Shown here in pieces: positions 48,301 to 57,579 of a stretch of 64,000 nt of DNA. The stretch lies in assembly GCA_031308135.1 (NCBI GenBank), contig JAHLJT010009419.1:60620768-60684767 (forward strand). The letters are read 5' to 3'. Source of the DNA: Acheta domesticus. Lineage: Eukaryota > Arthropoda > Insecta > Orthoptera > Gryllidae. The position numbers and the translations under genes are program-made. Numbering within the stretch: the first letter of the stretch is position 1; every line of letters starts with the position of its first letter. The notes below the pieces were generated by a model. That model saw nothing but the letters and a program-made list of their open reading frames with translations, was not told the origin of the DNA and ran no database searches.

Positions 48301-51300
48301 AATACATTTCATATTAAAACTAGTTTTAACGGATCAAGTGAAACGTCGAAAACTGAATCGAGAGAGAATCCACTTACCAAAAGCTGAATGAAAAGTTATT
48401 ACAGAAATATTCAGACTTTCATAATTATTCAATAGAAAAGGAAACCAATGTTTTAATTCTATTATTCAAACAATATTATCGTATTTTATTTTCAGTTGTG
48501 TCTCTAAATGAATAGAAATCGCTATGGAGCAGAAAATATGTTGAAGACAATAGACTTAGGCGACATTTGACTTGTAAAGCACATTTTTAGTATTAAAATA
48601 AATGTTATTTTCGTATTTTACTCTTATTATAGTATCTATATGAATGGAAATAGCTTTACAGCTGAAACAATGTTACATGATATTAATCGATTGTAATGGT
48701 AAAAAGTCTACACACATTATGTCAATGTGTTATAAGATAATTATTTGACATTATATTTTACATAATTAGTTATTTCATATTTTTATTTAAAAAATAATAT
48801 TAATAAACATTACCATTAATATTAATTCTCCTTCAGGTACCATCATATTGCTGGCTCTCAGTTTCCTCACACCATATTTCTACTTTATTCCAAGAGCTAC
48901 TTTGTCAGCAGTTTTGATATGTGCTGTCATGTTTATGATTGAATGGGAAAAGGCTCTGTTGTTGTGGAGAACAAGCAGTAAGTATTTATTTGTGAAGTGA
49001 TGTATAACGTTCCTTATCAAAGCAGAAATATATTTATGTGAACTTTTCATTCAGAAAGAGACTTCCTTCTGCTTCTTTTGACTTTCCTGTCATGCCTTCT
49101 TATGGGCGTGGAGGTTGGTTTGTTGATGGGAGTAGCCGCTGATATAGTGTACTTACTGTACCTATGGGCAAGGCCAAACGTTGATGTAGAAATTTGCAAG
49201 GTAAGTAACATTGTCTTCAATCGCATTCACGGTTTATTCTTTTACTGCTTTTAATGAAAATACGGTATTGACCTTTTAACGATGACATTTAACTATGAAA
49301 TACTTCTGATGAATTAAAATACAAGTATGAATAATTTAATAAATGAACAAGTATTGCTTGTCTTTAATGTTTTTCAAGATTTTGTGGTTATAAACGAATC
49401 AGCGCCCGACGAAGTGTAACAGAAATAAAACGTTTGATCTGCATTTATTTCATTAGAGGGCGTTTGCTTTATTTACCCCGTCAAACATTTCAAAAAATGA
49501 AATAAAATAAATCAAATTAATTTATAACGATATTGCTAAAATAAACACATTAAAACATCAAAATCAAACATTAAAATTATATTATTTTTGTTAAGTCCAG
49601 GAAAAAACAGAAAATCGTCAACACTGTTTTTATTGAACAAAGTAAATATCAGTGCAAGGTAACAAATCCGGTAACCAAAGAATAAGTCCATAAACATAAG
49701 CCAGGTTACCGTTTTCCAAATCAAGCCGTGTTCACCAGTAATCCGTCCGAATGTCCAATCCACAATTGCCGGGTCCAAAATATCACTATACCTCTGATCA
49801 CACTAACTCACACCAGGAACTCTGCACGAAAACTGTCTGCCAACTCGGCGGCGGGGCCCGCTTTTATTGGTCCCGGCGGCGTAGCCTCGCCTCCACTGTG
49901 GCTTCGCTGACCGGCTGCCTTCTCTTCGTTTGCCCGGTCCGCTGCTCTACGAGTTGCCGCCGTGTGCTGGTGGTTAGGCGCGCGATTAACTCGCCGCACA
50001 CCACCGCAACAATTTTAATTTATAATTCTCAATGGACGTTACCCGGCTTCACAGCCCCCTCCCCGTAGTACTGCGCCATTCCGTGAAACATGATAGATTA
50101 TCCTTGCAACGTCCCAGTATATGTTGCTGTGTGATTGAGAAAATTCACTTCTCAGATTGAGAAGACCGGAATACGGCGTGGGCACATCTACGTGCTAACC
50201 ACACGTACCCCCTTAACCCGTAGCCGCGAGGCAGAGACGTCGCCGGTTGGCCTGAGCCCGTTTACGGGCTGTCGCGCCTAGTACATATAACTATACTGTT
50301 ACGTGTTAAAGCACAGAGAAAATAAAGGCTGTGATACTATTCTTTCTTTGAAAAATTACTCTCTGAAAATCAATTTGCTTCATTTCCGTTCTAATAATAT
50401 TTCTATTTGTAGACCAAAGTATTCTGAATCCAATGCTTTTTTATTTCGTTTTTAATGTAAAAACAACGTTAATAAGTGAAGTGTCAGAGAGAAGTATAAT
50501 TTGTAAGTGTTGACAAAGTGGGTTCACGATAGGTTTTTCTCGGAATCTTCTCGTGTCCCTTGCGTATCATTATACCATTTACTCCATATTTACTCTCAAT
50601 TATTTCTATTCACATATCCTACAACATCATCATCATTTTGTCTGAGTGTTAACACTGTACAAGGGGACCTGACGGATAGTTGCTTTTACATACAGGCTCC
50701 GCAGAACAACTATTGTATCGTCTCCCCACACTTAACTCCATTCGAGGAATAAACAAACTAAAGAAAAAAACTAAAGCTTTTAGAAACTTGTTATATGACT
50801 CTTCTAATGCGTGAGCACCAGATCTCGAGGTTTCCGATTTGATCGAGTAATATTTGTCTGGGAATAAATATATTGTTTCATGCATTGGCAAATTTAAAAA
50901 ATCCAAAAAAATGTGATGTGATATTATACAGTGTATTTAATTGTATGCCATGTTATTACTCATTAAACATTGATTTCTATTTATTTTAGAGCCCAGTGGG
51001 AGGAGAATACCTTATTGTCACTCCTGACATTGGCCTTCCATATGCTGCTGTTGATTTCCTAAGAACTGAAGTGTGTAGAGTAGGAGAAATCCAAGGAGCA
51101 GGAATTCTGCCTGTGGCCATCAATTTCAAAAATGTGAAGAGCTTTGATTTCACCACTACTATGGTTAGTCAACCTTCTTTGGCATCAGTTGACTAGTTCA
51201 AAATGGGCTTCATTCTTTGAATAAACGTTAAATTATGTTCAATAATTTGTAATATAAATTATAAAATCTCTTAATAATTAGTCTGATAGTGCAATAATAT

Positions 51301-53214
51301 TTAAATACACTCATCATCATAAAAGAGCTGCACCCCGAAGGACCCTACTGATCCGCTGCAAACTTGGTGCATATCTTGCACACTACTCATTAAGCCAATG
51401 ATTTCATTTTTATGGTCGGCTGCGCACTGGGAGGTCGGGGGTAAGGGCGTGACGTCACACCCACCGGCCGAGATAAGAGGGCCTGAAACGGTCGCGCCGG
51501 CCATTGCGACATCGGGTAGAGTCGCCAGAGCGTTACGTGCACGTACACTACGCCTAGGCGATGCGTTCGACAGCCGATTGTCCAGACCGGCTGTCCGACA
51601 GCCGGTTGTCCAGGACACCACCATCGCCCGCTGTTGGCGGCAATGGATTGAGGAAGGTACGCACACACGACATGCAGGATCTCAACGTCCGCCACGCTCC
51701 ACGAGGAGGGAGGACCGACGGATGGTCCGCCACAGGCGACGAGATCCAACGGCAACGATAGGTACTTCAGTGGTGATTCAGCGGGCTGTACAGCCTGCAC
51801 TGTCACATCCTGTAAGTGCCAGTACCACTGGCAGGCGGTTGCACAACGCAGGGCTTGCCGTACACTGACCGTTACGACCCCTGCCCCTCACACCCCAGCA
51901 ACATCGCTACAGACTCTCCTGGTGTCGGGAACGATGGACCTGGAGCCATGCAGACTTCCAAGGTCATCATCAGCGACGAGTTCCGCTTCTGTTTTAATGG
52001 TGTCAACCAGTGGGTCCATGTCTGAAAGCGGAGTGGGGGGCGCCACGTCCCCACACGTCCCGCCCACCTGGTGTGATGGTGTGGGGCGATATCCTATGGT
52101 GCCCGTTCACCGTTAGTGTTCTTCAGGGGCACCACGACAGCCGCACGGTACTTTCAGGAGATCCTGCAACCGGTGGCTCTGCCGTTCGTGAACGCCCACG
52201 CCCATGCCCTATTTCAACAGGAAAACGCGCGTCCGCACACCATAGGCATCTCCCGAGCATGCCTTGCAGCCGTGGATACTCTGCTATGGCCAGCCGCGTT
52301 GCCAGACCTTTTCCCGATCGAGAATGGTGAGGGTGCTACGGAGCATGCGAACAGGACCCCAACCCTACCCAACAATCTGCAAGAACCGCGCGCTCAGTTG
52401 CAGGCTGCATGGCATGGACTAGCACAGGGCTCCATTAGAGACCTATACAACTCTATGCCACGACGTCTGGACGAGTGTGTTCGTCAACATAGTGACATCA
52501 CACCAAACTAATAAGTACAGTCTGTGGGCGTGTAGCGCAGTAAATATTGGTTCTACAAACGCGAAAATGTAATCATTTTGTATGCGTGGTACCCTCTACC
52601 TGCCTGCCGACAATGATCGCAATCTGCCTCGTCCTTCTGGGTGCAGCTTTTTTTATGACGATGATTGTATGTAATTTAACAAATTTCCTTGTCAGACTAC
52701 ATTACATCTTTAACAATATTTCAGGGATATTGCCAGTGCATTCAGTACAGAAATTTCAGAAGCTTTCATTTAGAACATTTGCAATAAATTAACAGAAGCT
52801 TCGAAATATTAACTGCCCTGTTATTTTCGCAGGGAATTGACTCACTTCTGAATGACTTTGAGAAACGAGGTCAGCCACTAATTTTTCTCAACATGAAACC
52901 TCAAGATGTGGAAATGATACATAATGCTAATATCAAGATGATGCAATACTGTCATTCTGAAGAAGAGCTGGAGGATTTGTTGTTTGGTAAGCTTCTGATC
53001 ACAAGTTATGACATTTTTTACATATTTTTCTTTTAAACTTATATTATATGACTTGTGTTATTTAGGTGAGAAATTGGATCTGGGGCGTTGTGAGACAATG
53101 CCTATTTTGGGATCTCCATGTCAAGACAAGTCTATTTTTTCAGATGATTTTAATTCAAAAAACGAGAGTGACTTAGAGTTGAAGCATGAAGAAAAAATTA
53201 ATATTTCGAGTTAG
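37992..53214 (+). CDS. SLC26A11: SLC26-family sulfate/anion transporter (SLC26A11-like); 11 exons, 5' partial
   Basis: Exons are 37992-38194, 39341-39536, 39621-39841, 42818-42995, 43083-43247, 43881-44042, 48837-48977, 49055-49200, 50990-51163, 52833-52986 and 53066-53214 (stop TAG). All junctions keep frame, giving about 629 residues against 606 for human SLC26A11. The N-terminal part carries the SLC26 signature around AGFTVGLTLMPQSIAYASLA and YGLYTAFMGSLVYTVFGT. NATQEMITLGLCNIFGS corresponds to the conserved NQE region. The hydrophobic core (residues about 40-450) fits the multi-span UraA-like fold, and exons 9-11 encode a STAS domain at about 480-590. Expected role: proton-coupled or electroneutral anion (sulfate, chloride) transport in a plasma or endolysosomal membrane. 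The first visible exon begins with two bases of a split codon (?TG), so it could hold most of a split start Met, or more N-terminal coding exons lie upstream. No such exon was recognised. Confidence 0.92.
39040..39185 (-). repeat. SINE family B copy (reverse)
   Basis: The complement has a tRNA-like head starting GCGGCCTAATGGCCGAGATC, the B box GGGTTCGAGTCCC (39105-39117), then CGCCTCGGACATGG. The body ends in CTATCGTCACC-like sequence. In SLC26 intron 1. Confidence 0.65.
39341..39536 (+). CDS. SLC26 visible exon 2: TM2-TM3
   Basis: Acceptor TTTGTTACAG, donor GCAG/GTAAGC. It encodes YGLYTAFMGSLVYTVFGT, GPTSLMALLTFQ and a hydrophobic helix ending CVELLMGVLNAG. Conserved SLC26 core. Confidence 0.92.
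39621..39841 (+). CDS. SLC26 visible exon 3: TM4-TM6 region
   Basis: Acceptor CAATTATAG after an 84-bp intron. It encodes FLVSFISAPVTSGFTSATS and following helices ending CATFLLSLR. The donor is AGA/GTGAGT at 39842, immediately followed by a 57-bp (ATT)n tract. Reading through would give only poly-Tyr/Leu, so the exon ends at the donor. Confidence 0.9.
39849..39906. repeat. (ATT)n microsatellite directly after the SLC26 exon 3 donor
   Basis: About 19 ATT units starting some 7 bp downstream of the GTGAGT donor at 39842. Confidence 0.95.
40060..40195 (-). repeat. SINE family B copy (reverse)
   Basis: The complement has GACCCCCGTGGCACAGACGG (A-box region), GCAGGTTCGATTCCTCTGA (B box) and GGCATGG. 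The body includes CACCATCATCCTATCG. It sits between two (ATT)n tracts in SLC26 intron 3. Confidence 0.65.
40196..40266. repeat. (ATT)n microsatellite at the 3' end of Dong-like copy 2
   Basis: About 23 ATT units, the longest tract in the window. Confidence 0.95.
40267..40435 (-). mobile_element. Dong-like retrotransposon, 3'-end-only copy 2
   Basis: About 170 bp matching the 3' ends of copies 1 and 3: a CTACATC.CGACTAA start, AAAATCTACTCCAGGTTGCA, and CTACAATACTTTGTGCAAAA. It ends in CTGCAATTTCCAGTC next to the following (ATT)n tract. Severely 5'-truncated. It carries a perfect 26-bp palindrome at 40314-40339 not present in the other copies. Confidence 0.88.
40436..40498. repeat. (ATT)n microsatellite between Dong-like copies 2 and 3
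   Basis: About 20 ATT units. It serves as the right border of copy 2 and the 3' border of copy 3. Confidence 0.95.
40499..42295 (-). mobile_element. Dong/R4-like non-LTR retrotransposon, copy 3, with RT core remnant
   Basis: About 1.8 kb between (ATT)n tracts. Right to left: a reverse transcriptase palm remnant (HTDFGYRLHVDERPISHLF then YIDD, the catalytic box, near 42065-42090), then a long decayed stretch. After that come a SHQDDPLMRQVMKSERRMG segment shared with copy 1, a damaged zinc-knuckle area, and the endonuclease block (PDIVIRDLE, LLVDVAVP) at 40601-40966. The 3' UTR ends at 40499. Frames are broken in several places; the 5' end with the N-terminal domain and upstream RT is missing. 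In SLC26 intron 3. Confidence 0.88.
42296..42355. repeat. (ATT)n microsatellite at the 5' side of Dong-like copy 3
   Basis: About 19 ATT units, closing the TAA target array around the element. Confidence 0.95.
42818..42995 (+). CDS. SLC26 visible exon 4
   Basis: Acceptor TTTATTTCAG. It encodes a basic loop (QTQKHRVIKKTLWF) and a membrane segment (SIARNALIVLIASVIAY), ending FILSG. The donor is GTTCGT, a weak 5' splice site, but the frame and the next exon (GQIKPGLPAFQLPPF) agree with SLC26 proteins. Confidence 0.85.
43083..43247 (+). CDS. SLC26 visible exon 5
   Basis: An 87-bp intron precedes it; acceptor TTTCTTAG. It encodes the luminal QIKPGLPAFQLPPFSTQIG segment and a helix GIILIPIVAVLANVAIAKAF. 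Donor is GTTAGT. Confidence 0.88.
43881..44042 (+). CDS. SLC26 visible exon 6: NQE-region exon
   Basis: Acceptor AATTATTTCAG, donor CTCAG/GTAAAA. It encodes LNATQEMITLGLCNIFGSF and the conserved FPTCGAFTRSAVSNASGVRT stretch of the transport core. A 4.8-kb intron with two TTAA-flanked MITEs follows. Confidence 0.92.
44043..46046 (+). other. First part of SLC26 intron 6
   Basis: AT-rich. Contains a small imperfect hairpin near 45155-45220 (CGACAGGA..TCCTGTC around GGCC). No gene or mobile element recognised. Confidence 0.45.
46051..46441. mobile_element. piggyBac-type MITE, 391 bp
   Basis: Flanked by TTAA on both sides (46047-46050 and 46442-46445). The ends are CCCTTAAG and the complement CTTAAGGG. 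CCC termini with a TTAA duplication are diagnostic of piggyBac. The interior has several GCGC/GCGCGC motifs and no transposase. In SLC26 intron 6. Confidence 0.88.
46769..47636. mobile_element. TTAA-flanked element with 12-bp or longer TIRs, 868 bp
   Basis: AGTAACACCTCT at the left and AGAGGTGTTACT at the right are perfect complements, each next to TTAA (46765-46768 and 47637-47640). The termini lack the CCC of classical piggyBac, so the superfamily is uncertain. The interior encodes nothing recognisable (a short His-rich frame at 47164-47394 is not convincing). Confidence 0.75.
48837..48977 (+). CDS. SLC26 visible exon 7
   Basis: Acceptor CTCCTTCAG, donor AGCA/GTAAGT. It encodes TIILLALSFLTPYFYFIPRA and a helix with AVLICAVMFMIEWEKALLLW. 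Late membrane segments of the SLC26 core. Confidence 0.9.
49055..49200 (+). CDS. SLC26 visible exon 8: last membrane segments
   Basis: A 77-bp intron precedes it; acceptor TTTCATTCAG, donor TGCAAG/GTAAGT. It encodes DFLLLLLTFLSCLLMGVEVG and a closing helix ending LYLWARPNVDVEICK. It leads into the cytosolic STAS domain. Confidence 0.9.
49589..50011 (-). mobile_element. Solo LTR, 423 bp, with 5-bp target duplication
   Basis: On the - strand it runs TGTTGCGG to ACTTAACA, so both ends are TG..CA with TGTT/AACA inverted termini. Flanks are identical 5-bp ATTTT (49584-49588 and 50012-50016, + strand). The complement contains CCAATAAAAGCGGG (TATA-like) and, 3' of it, CAATAAAAACAGTG (polyadenylation-like), as in an LTR U3-R arrangement. 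No internal retroviral genes or second LTR are present, so it arose by LTR-LTR recombination. Lineage (Gypsy- or BEL-type) cannot be told from an LTR alone. In SLC26 intron 8. Confidence 0.87.
50012..50989 (+). other. Rest of SLC26 intron 8
   Basis: 50100-50290 is GC-rich with no recognised motif, the rest AT-rich. Ends in TTATTTTAG. Nothing else supported. Confidence 0.4.
50990..51163 (+). CDS. SLC26 visible exon 9: STAS domain start
   Basis: Acceptor TTATTTTAG, donor ACTATG/GTTAGT. It encodes GGEYLIVTPDIGLPYAAVDF and NFKNVKSFDFTTTM, the first strands and helix of the STAS fold. The preceding intron holds a solo LTR, the following one a Tc1-like element. Confidence 0.88.
51308..52667 (+). 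mobile_element. Tc1/mariner (Tc1-like) element with TIRs, degenerate transposase
   Basis: The left end CACTCATCATCATAAAAGAG and the right end (complement CAATCATCGTCATAAAAAAA) form 28-30 bp TIRs continuing into GCTGCACCC. Both flanks are TA (51306-51307, 52668-52669). The + strand frames give a Tc1-like transposase in pieces: a helix-turn-helix region with TTIARCWRQWIEEGTHTRH (about 51620), then DEFRF and the LFQQENARPHTIGISR block. Next is PDLFPIEN and a terminal IRDLYNSMPRRLDECV. At least two frameshifts or stops separate them. The second catalytic Asp of the usual FQQDNARPH is Glu here. In SLC26 intron 9. Confidence 0.92.
51398..52511 (+). pseudogene. Tc1-like transposase pseudogene
   Basis: Coding remnants of the element above. 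The N-terminal part is in the frame ending at 51868. The middle (51816-52025) and the part to 52120 are in other frames. The C-terminal DDE part (52116-52511) is open to its natural stop. Inactive because of frame breaks and the Asp-to-Glu change at the second catalytic position. Confidence 0.85.
52833..52986 (+). CDS. SLC26 visible exon 10: STAS domain
   Basis: Acceptor TTATTTTCGCAG, donor TTTG/GTAAGC. It encodes GIDSLLNDFEKRGQPLIFLN and the remaining STAS helix ending HSEEELEDLLFG. Confidence 0.88.
53066..53214 (+). CDS. SLC26 terminal exon
   Basis: A 79-bp intron precedes it; acceptor TGTTATTTAG. It encodes a polar, acidic C-terminal tail of 48 residues after the STAS domain and stops with TAG at 53212-53214. 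No PDZ-ligand-like end is evident. Confidence 0.82.
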
Positions 53215-53895
53215 ATTGATAAAATCAAACGTAAAAAATACAACAATGAAAAAGTGTGAATAAGTGGTTGCTCTGGAGATTACGAAATGATCATAACCAT
53301 CGCCACTTTCAGAATTCAAAATTTCGATAAATTGTCCCAATCTACCCTCAAAAACAACTTTCTACTTTTTAAGTAGAATCTCCATATATTTCTATTAAAA
53401 GCTAATAATTTGTTTTCATAATTATTATCTTCTTTGTTGACAAATTTGAAAGACATGGAGAAACAATGTTTTCTACCGTGATAGGTTCGGTCTCTAAACC
53501 ATGAGAACTTCCGGGATAAGTGGTGTCTATTTCATCCTCTGATGTTTACCCATCATTGATGTATTTGGAAGTAAGACAAAAGTACTATTCCATTTCAAGT
53601 CCTTTTGTATATAACAGACTTCCTTTCATGAATAATAGAACAACTTTCCTACTATTTATTGTAATAATGTATGAAGAGTTAGTTCATGGACCTTGAAAAT
53701 AATTTACGAACTAACTTTCAGATATTTATTTATGTTAATCATATTTCTAATTGTTTTCATTTGCATATTTTGTATACATTTTTATTCAGCCATTTAAAAA
53801 TCATCATTCATTGAATTTTATCATTTTACTTTTAAATTAGCAAAGTTTTTGTACTTTGTGACCATGTAATTAAGACTGATGTTTTAGAAACTTGT

Positions 53896-53901
53896 AATAA
53901 A
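53896..53901 (+). promoter_or_regulatory. Polyadenylation signal candidate of the SLC26 gene
   Basis: AATAAA about 680 bp after the stop codon, just before a T-rich and (ATT)n tract. The intervening 53215-53895 is AT-rich, with no open frame of interest and no recognised repeat; it is probably 3' UTR. Confidence 0.5.
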
Positions 53902-53916
53902 TTGCCCTGTTTCCTA

Positions 53917-53919
<3 letters not shown>

Positions 53920-53962
<43 letters not shown>

Positions 53963-53963
53963 T
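53920..53963. repeat. (ATT)n microsatellite
   Basis: About 14 ATT units just beyond the SLC26 polyadenylation signal. Confidence 0.95.
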
Positions 53964-54585
53964 ATGAGAGGGTGGATATCAGCCCTGAAAAGTTGATTAC
54001 TCAGCCAGAAGTTGTTGGCATATATTCACAAAATATATTTTTTATTAATTTTCTACAGTAACAAGTGACATTCAATTTATCAAGACTATATAAATAATTA
54101 TTAATCAAAAAATAAAAATGAATGTTTAATTCAGCATAAATGAAAACTAAGAATAAACATCAAGTCGACTGCACACTATACCTAAAACCATTAAATCAGA
54201 AGACGCAAATGCAATCCACAACACTCAACTCTCTTAACAATTTGTGTCCTCACACTTCATAAGCTTTCCTCGAAAATGGTGCGTCCCAGGGCATTGAAAG
54301 CTCAAATTATGTTTGTTACGCCGTAAACTACACAATGAAATATTTTGATATCGCTCTAGTGGACTCCCTCTTAATCGGCCACCTTCTAACAGCTTGAATT
54401 AGCCGCTACGAGTTTGAGACGATTGATAACTCACAGCTCTGTCGCATCAAGTCTTTAGCCGCAAAGGAAGAAAAGAAAATTGATAGTTACTTATAGAGCT
54501 GACTTTTTCCTCAAATACGTACTCATAATAGAGAGAAAATGCTGACAAAGAAAAATTGAAGATGAGATTTTAACGTTTTGAGGTC
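53964..54585. other. Unassigned intergenic stretch
   Basis: AT-rich; no gene, repeat family match or terminal repeats seen. Confidence 0.4.
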
Positions 54586-54589
54586 CGCT

Positions 54590-54790
54590 GACACCGAAAA
54601 GAAGGTGTTTTTCAAAACGTCTGTCGTCTGTCTGTTAATGAACAACACTAGCATCTAAACCTTCCACAGGTTTTTACCAAAAATGATGTTCCCCGATATT
54701 GCGATCCCTCGAATTTGAAACGGATCTTTTTAATTTGAAAGGAGGGGCCTTTGCTTAAGGAAGTGAGGACGAAGACTTATTTAAGCAATA
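54590..54790 (+). repeat. Unclassified interspersed repeat U, fragment
   Basis: Contains AACGTCTGTCGTCTGTCTGT, TAGCATCTAAAC and TTTTTACCAAAAATGAT in the same order as the middle of copy 2. Confidence 0.5.
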
Positions 54791-54979
54791 AATGGCATAT
54801 TCTGGAAGAAATTAAATGTAATTTTGTATGTAAATGTTATAATGTAAATATTATTTTTTATTCAAAATTACCCATAAAAGTTTACACAAACGTGTAGTCC
54901 TTTGTTTTACATTCAATAATTTGAATACCGTATTTCTATCATTTTCATCGGAACAAAATCAAACTAAAAATACAAATTA

Positions 54980-55180
54980 GATCTTATCCCGGCTGGGACA
55001 GTGCCCTGCCGGGTTGGTGGGAGATTCCTCTTTGGGGAAAACCCCGCTAGTCGATGGTAGGTCGGCGCCGGATTGGGAGGAAGATCACCGCTACCTCCAG
55101 ATGAAGAATATGAACTACACTTACGGTACTAATGACCTCAGTAGTTGACGCGTCCGGAATCACTAACAATCAATCATCAT
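54980..55180 (+). repeat. SINE family A, 3' part
   Basis: Starts near ATCTTATCCCGGCTGGGAC, includes CCCCGCTAGTCGATGGTAGG and GTCGGCGCCGGATTGGG, and ends ACGCGTCCGGAATCACTAAC with a CAAT tail. The tRNA-like head is absent (5' truncation). Confidence 0.85.
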
Positions 55181-55431
55181 TTCATTATTTTTCAGAATTC
55201 CTGGGTATTTAACGAAACCTTAGGCACATTCCCCATGTCCAGGAGCTGCGTAGTTTCCTTTCGATTTCTGCACGCATTGGAAATTAGTCATCTAGATAAG
55301 TAAAGTGAAACTTATGTTTATATAATTTTAGGCAAAAAAACACGTTTCGAGGAAGTACTCTGAAATAATCCCATTATGATCCTACAGCGCTCCGTGAACC
55401 GAAGGGAAGGGTGAAATAATGTGCATCTTTA

Positions 55432-55684
55432 TACTGCGATTTTTGTAGGAAGAGCTCTCAAGATAACTCAAATCCCATCTTCGCGATGGAATATGTCACG
55501 GCATTTCGTATCATTCACAGTCGTTCCGCTAGAATTCGCACGATCGCGACCGTATGAAGCAGTGCTTGCGATCATGCGACTTCTACCGGCAAGACCGAGA
55601 AAAGACGCGAAATGCCGTGACATATTCCATCGCGAAGATGGGATTTGAGTTATCTTGAGAGCTCTTCTTAGAAAAATTGCAGTA
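55432..55684. mobile_element. Mariner-type MITE with ~80-bp TIRs, 253 bp
   Basis: The left arm starts TACTGCGATTTTTGTAGGAA and includes AGAGCTCTCAAGATAACTCA and GATGGAATATGTCACGGC. The right arm is its complement with two or three mismatches. TA dinucleotides flank both ends (55430-55431, 55685-55686). The nearly identical arms suggest a recent insertion. Confidence 0.9.
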
Positions 55685-55689
55685 TAAGT

Positions 55690-57028
55690 GCATCAACCAA
55701 AACGTTCTATCAGACCATTTATCACGACTGGACAGTAAGAGGGACATTTCATGTGGCTGTGAAGAGAGCGCTTACATTCTAAATGTAACACTGAAGTGTA
55801 CAAGGACATACTTTTGTTGTTGGGTCAATATTTTCAACTTGTCTTCCAGTAGGAATTTATTGTTTCGTACATGGTCTTACCTTCATTAAATTGTTTCTCT
55901 CCACCTTTTGCCTTTGTCAGAATGTTATGTTCAAATCACTCCGCCGTTTTAGACACGTGACAGGTGACGCGTGCGAAAAAAAAAGACCACGGCAAGAAAC
56001 ATTCTCTGACGCACAGTTCTGCGACGCCAGGCCGGCTATCCGTCCCTGTCAGTGTGTATGGGCCTTGCGTCGAGTGATGATTGAGAAAGCAGGGACATTC
56101 GTTAGGTAACTGTACTACCATTAAAATGGGGCCATCGTGACAAGCATAACTGTGAAAAAGCTTCAAGTTCATGAAAAGGTAAAAATACGATTATTTTATC
56201 TAAATATTCACAAAACAAGGGTGGCTCCAAGAGCAGGGGTTTGGAAGCATGGACCCCCTTCCAGTTCATAAAATTATTATTCTTAGTTTTATATAAATAT
56301 AGAAGCATTTTTAACATGCTTCAGAATGTTGTTTTTCGTTAATTGAATAAAGACCCCGATGTTGCTAAAACGTTTCAACTTTTAATATTTCATACTTACT
56401 ACAAAGTTAAGCTTTAAGATTTAATTCACAACTTTTACCTCTTTCATAGAAAAATTGTAAATATACATTTCTGAAATTATTTACAGACACATGTATGAAA
56501 ATAATGTGTTGAAGCATATTTGTTACCATCAAATAATTCAGTTTCTAATTGTGTTATCCTTATTTTATTAACTACATCCATCTTTAAATATTTTCTGGAA
56601 ACATACTCTGGACAGACGGAAGTTGAAAACGAGGCTTCCGTAAACATTGCATTTGTATTACTATTTTGAATGAAAGATGCTCCGATTGCAGTAGCTAGGA
56701 ACAGTAAGATATTGTATCTGAAATTCGAAACCGCAAAGGAAAACCGGCGGCATGAAACCTTAGACGTCTTGTGATTACCCATTTGATTTGTTTTCGTCAA
56801 AAAGCAGTAAATATGGTATGACGTATAAGGGAGAAATATAAATTTGTGCACGTTTTCGTGAACTCCAAAATTCTTTCCCCACCTCATGAATATAAGTATC
56901 AAGAAAGCGAAGTTTTTTGACATTTGACGAAGACATTTTCGCTCCTGAAATATAGGAAATTTATTTTCATCGGTAAACGAACTAGATTTGATTTTTTTTC
57001 ATTGCAACCCACACCCCGACCCTACCAG
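55690..57028. other. Unassigned intergenic stretch
   Basis: Includes a 148-codon - strand open frame (56477-56923) with a hydrophobic stretch but no recognisable family. Nothing else supported. Confidence 0.4.
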
Positions 57029-57235
57029 GTACCACAACTAGCAAAAGAAGAGCTTAACAAACGTGCGTATAGTGAAGTCACATTTACTATGCCCAGAAGC
57101 AAAACAAGGGTCCATCAATGGGCCATTTGCTCAAAGAATTGCTCTGGGAATGTGGACAAAAACCTGATCGAGATGAGGATCATTGACCCAGAATCTGAAG
57201 TAAACTACTTGTTAAAGGATTGTTTAGCCTTTTAA
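57029..57235 (+). CDS. Possible terminal exon of an unrecognised gene
   Basis: A pyrimidine-rich stretch ending CCCTACCAG is followed by 69 in-frame codons and a stop. The product (VPQLAKEELNKRAYSEVTFT, a Cys-containing middle, then IIDPESEVNYLLKDCLAF) has the residue balance of a real soluble protein and mixed codon use, unlike nearby junk frames. I do not recognise the family. No matching upstream exon was found between 53.9 and 57 kb. It could be a genuine last exon, a retrocopy fragment or a transposon remnant. Confidence 0.3.
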   Translation, partial: VPQLAKEELNKRAYSEVTFTMPRSKTRVHQWAICSKNCSGNVDKNLIEMRIIDPESEVNYLLKDCLAF

Positions 57236-57579
57236 AATTAGATGGTACAACTGTTAACTAATTCATTAAATATCATTGATAAGATTAATATTTGTTTCAT
57301 TTTTGATGCTCTGTGCAGTCTTTAATTCCATAGAAACACTTATGCAGCAGAAAATATTTTACTTGGCACTTAAACTTATGTGTCGATTTGAATAGTTTAG
57401 TGTCATCCGGCAATATGTTGTAAAATAACGTTTATGTATTGTATATGGGTTTCTTGTGGTGATACTAGCACGTGATAAATATGATTTCTATGAAGAGTGT
57501 TGCAATAATATCTGAATTGCATGAAAATATATTCCCATTCTTAATTAAATCAGCTCTGACAAATTATGCACATTCGTAA

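Noticed and set aside
51301..51806. - strand frames of 121 and 138 codons
   Set aside because: Antisense shadows of the Tc1-like transposase.
56477..56923. 148-codon - strand open frame
   Set aside because: Contains one hydrophobic stretch but no recognised family. Composition is not clearly coding and nothing around it supports a gene.
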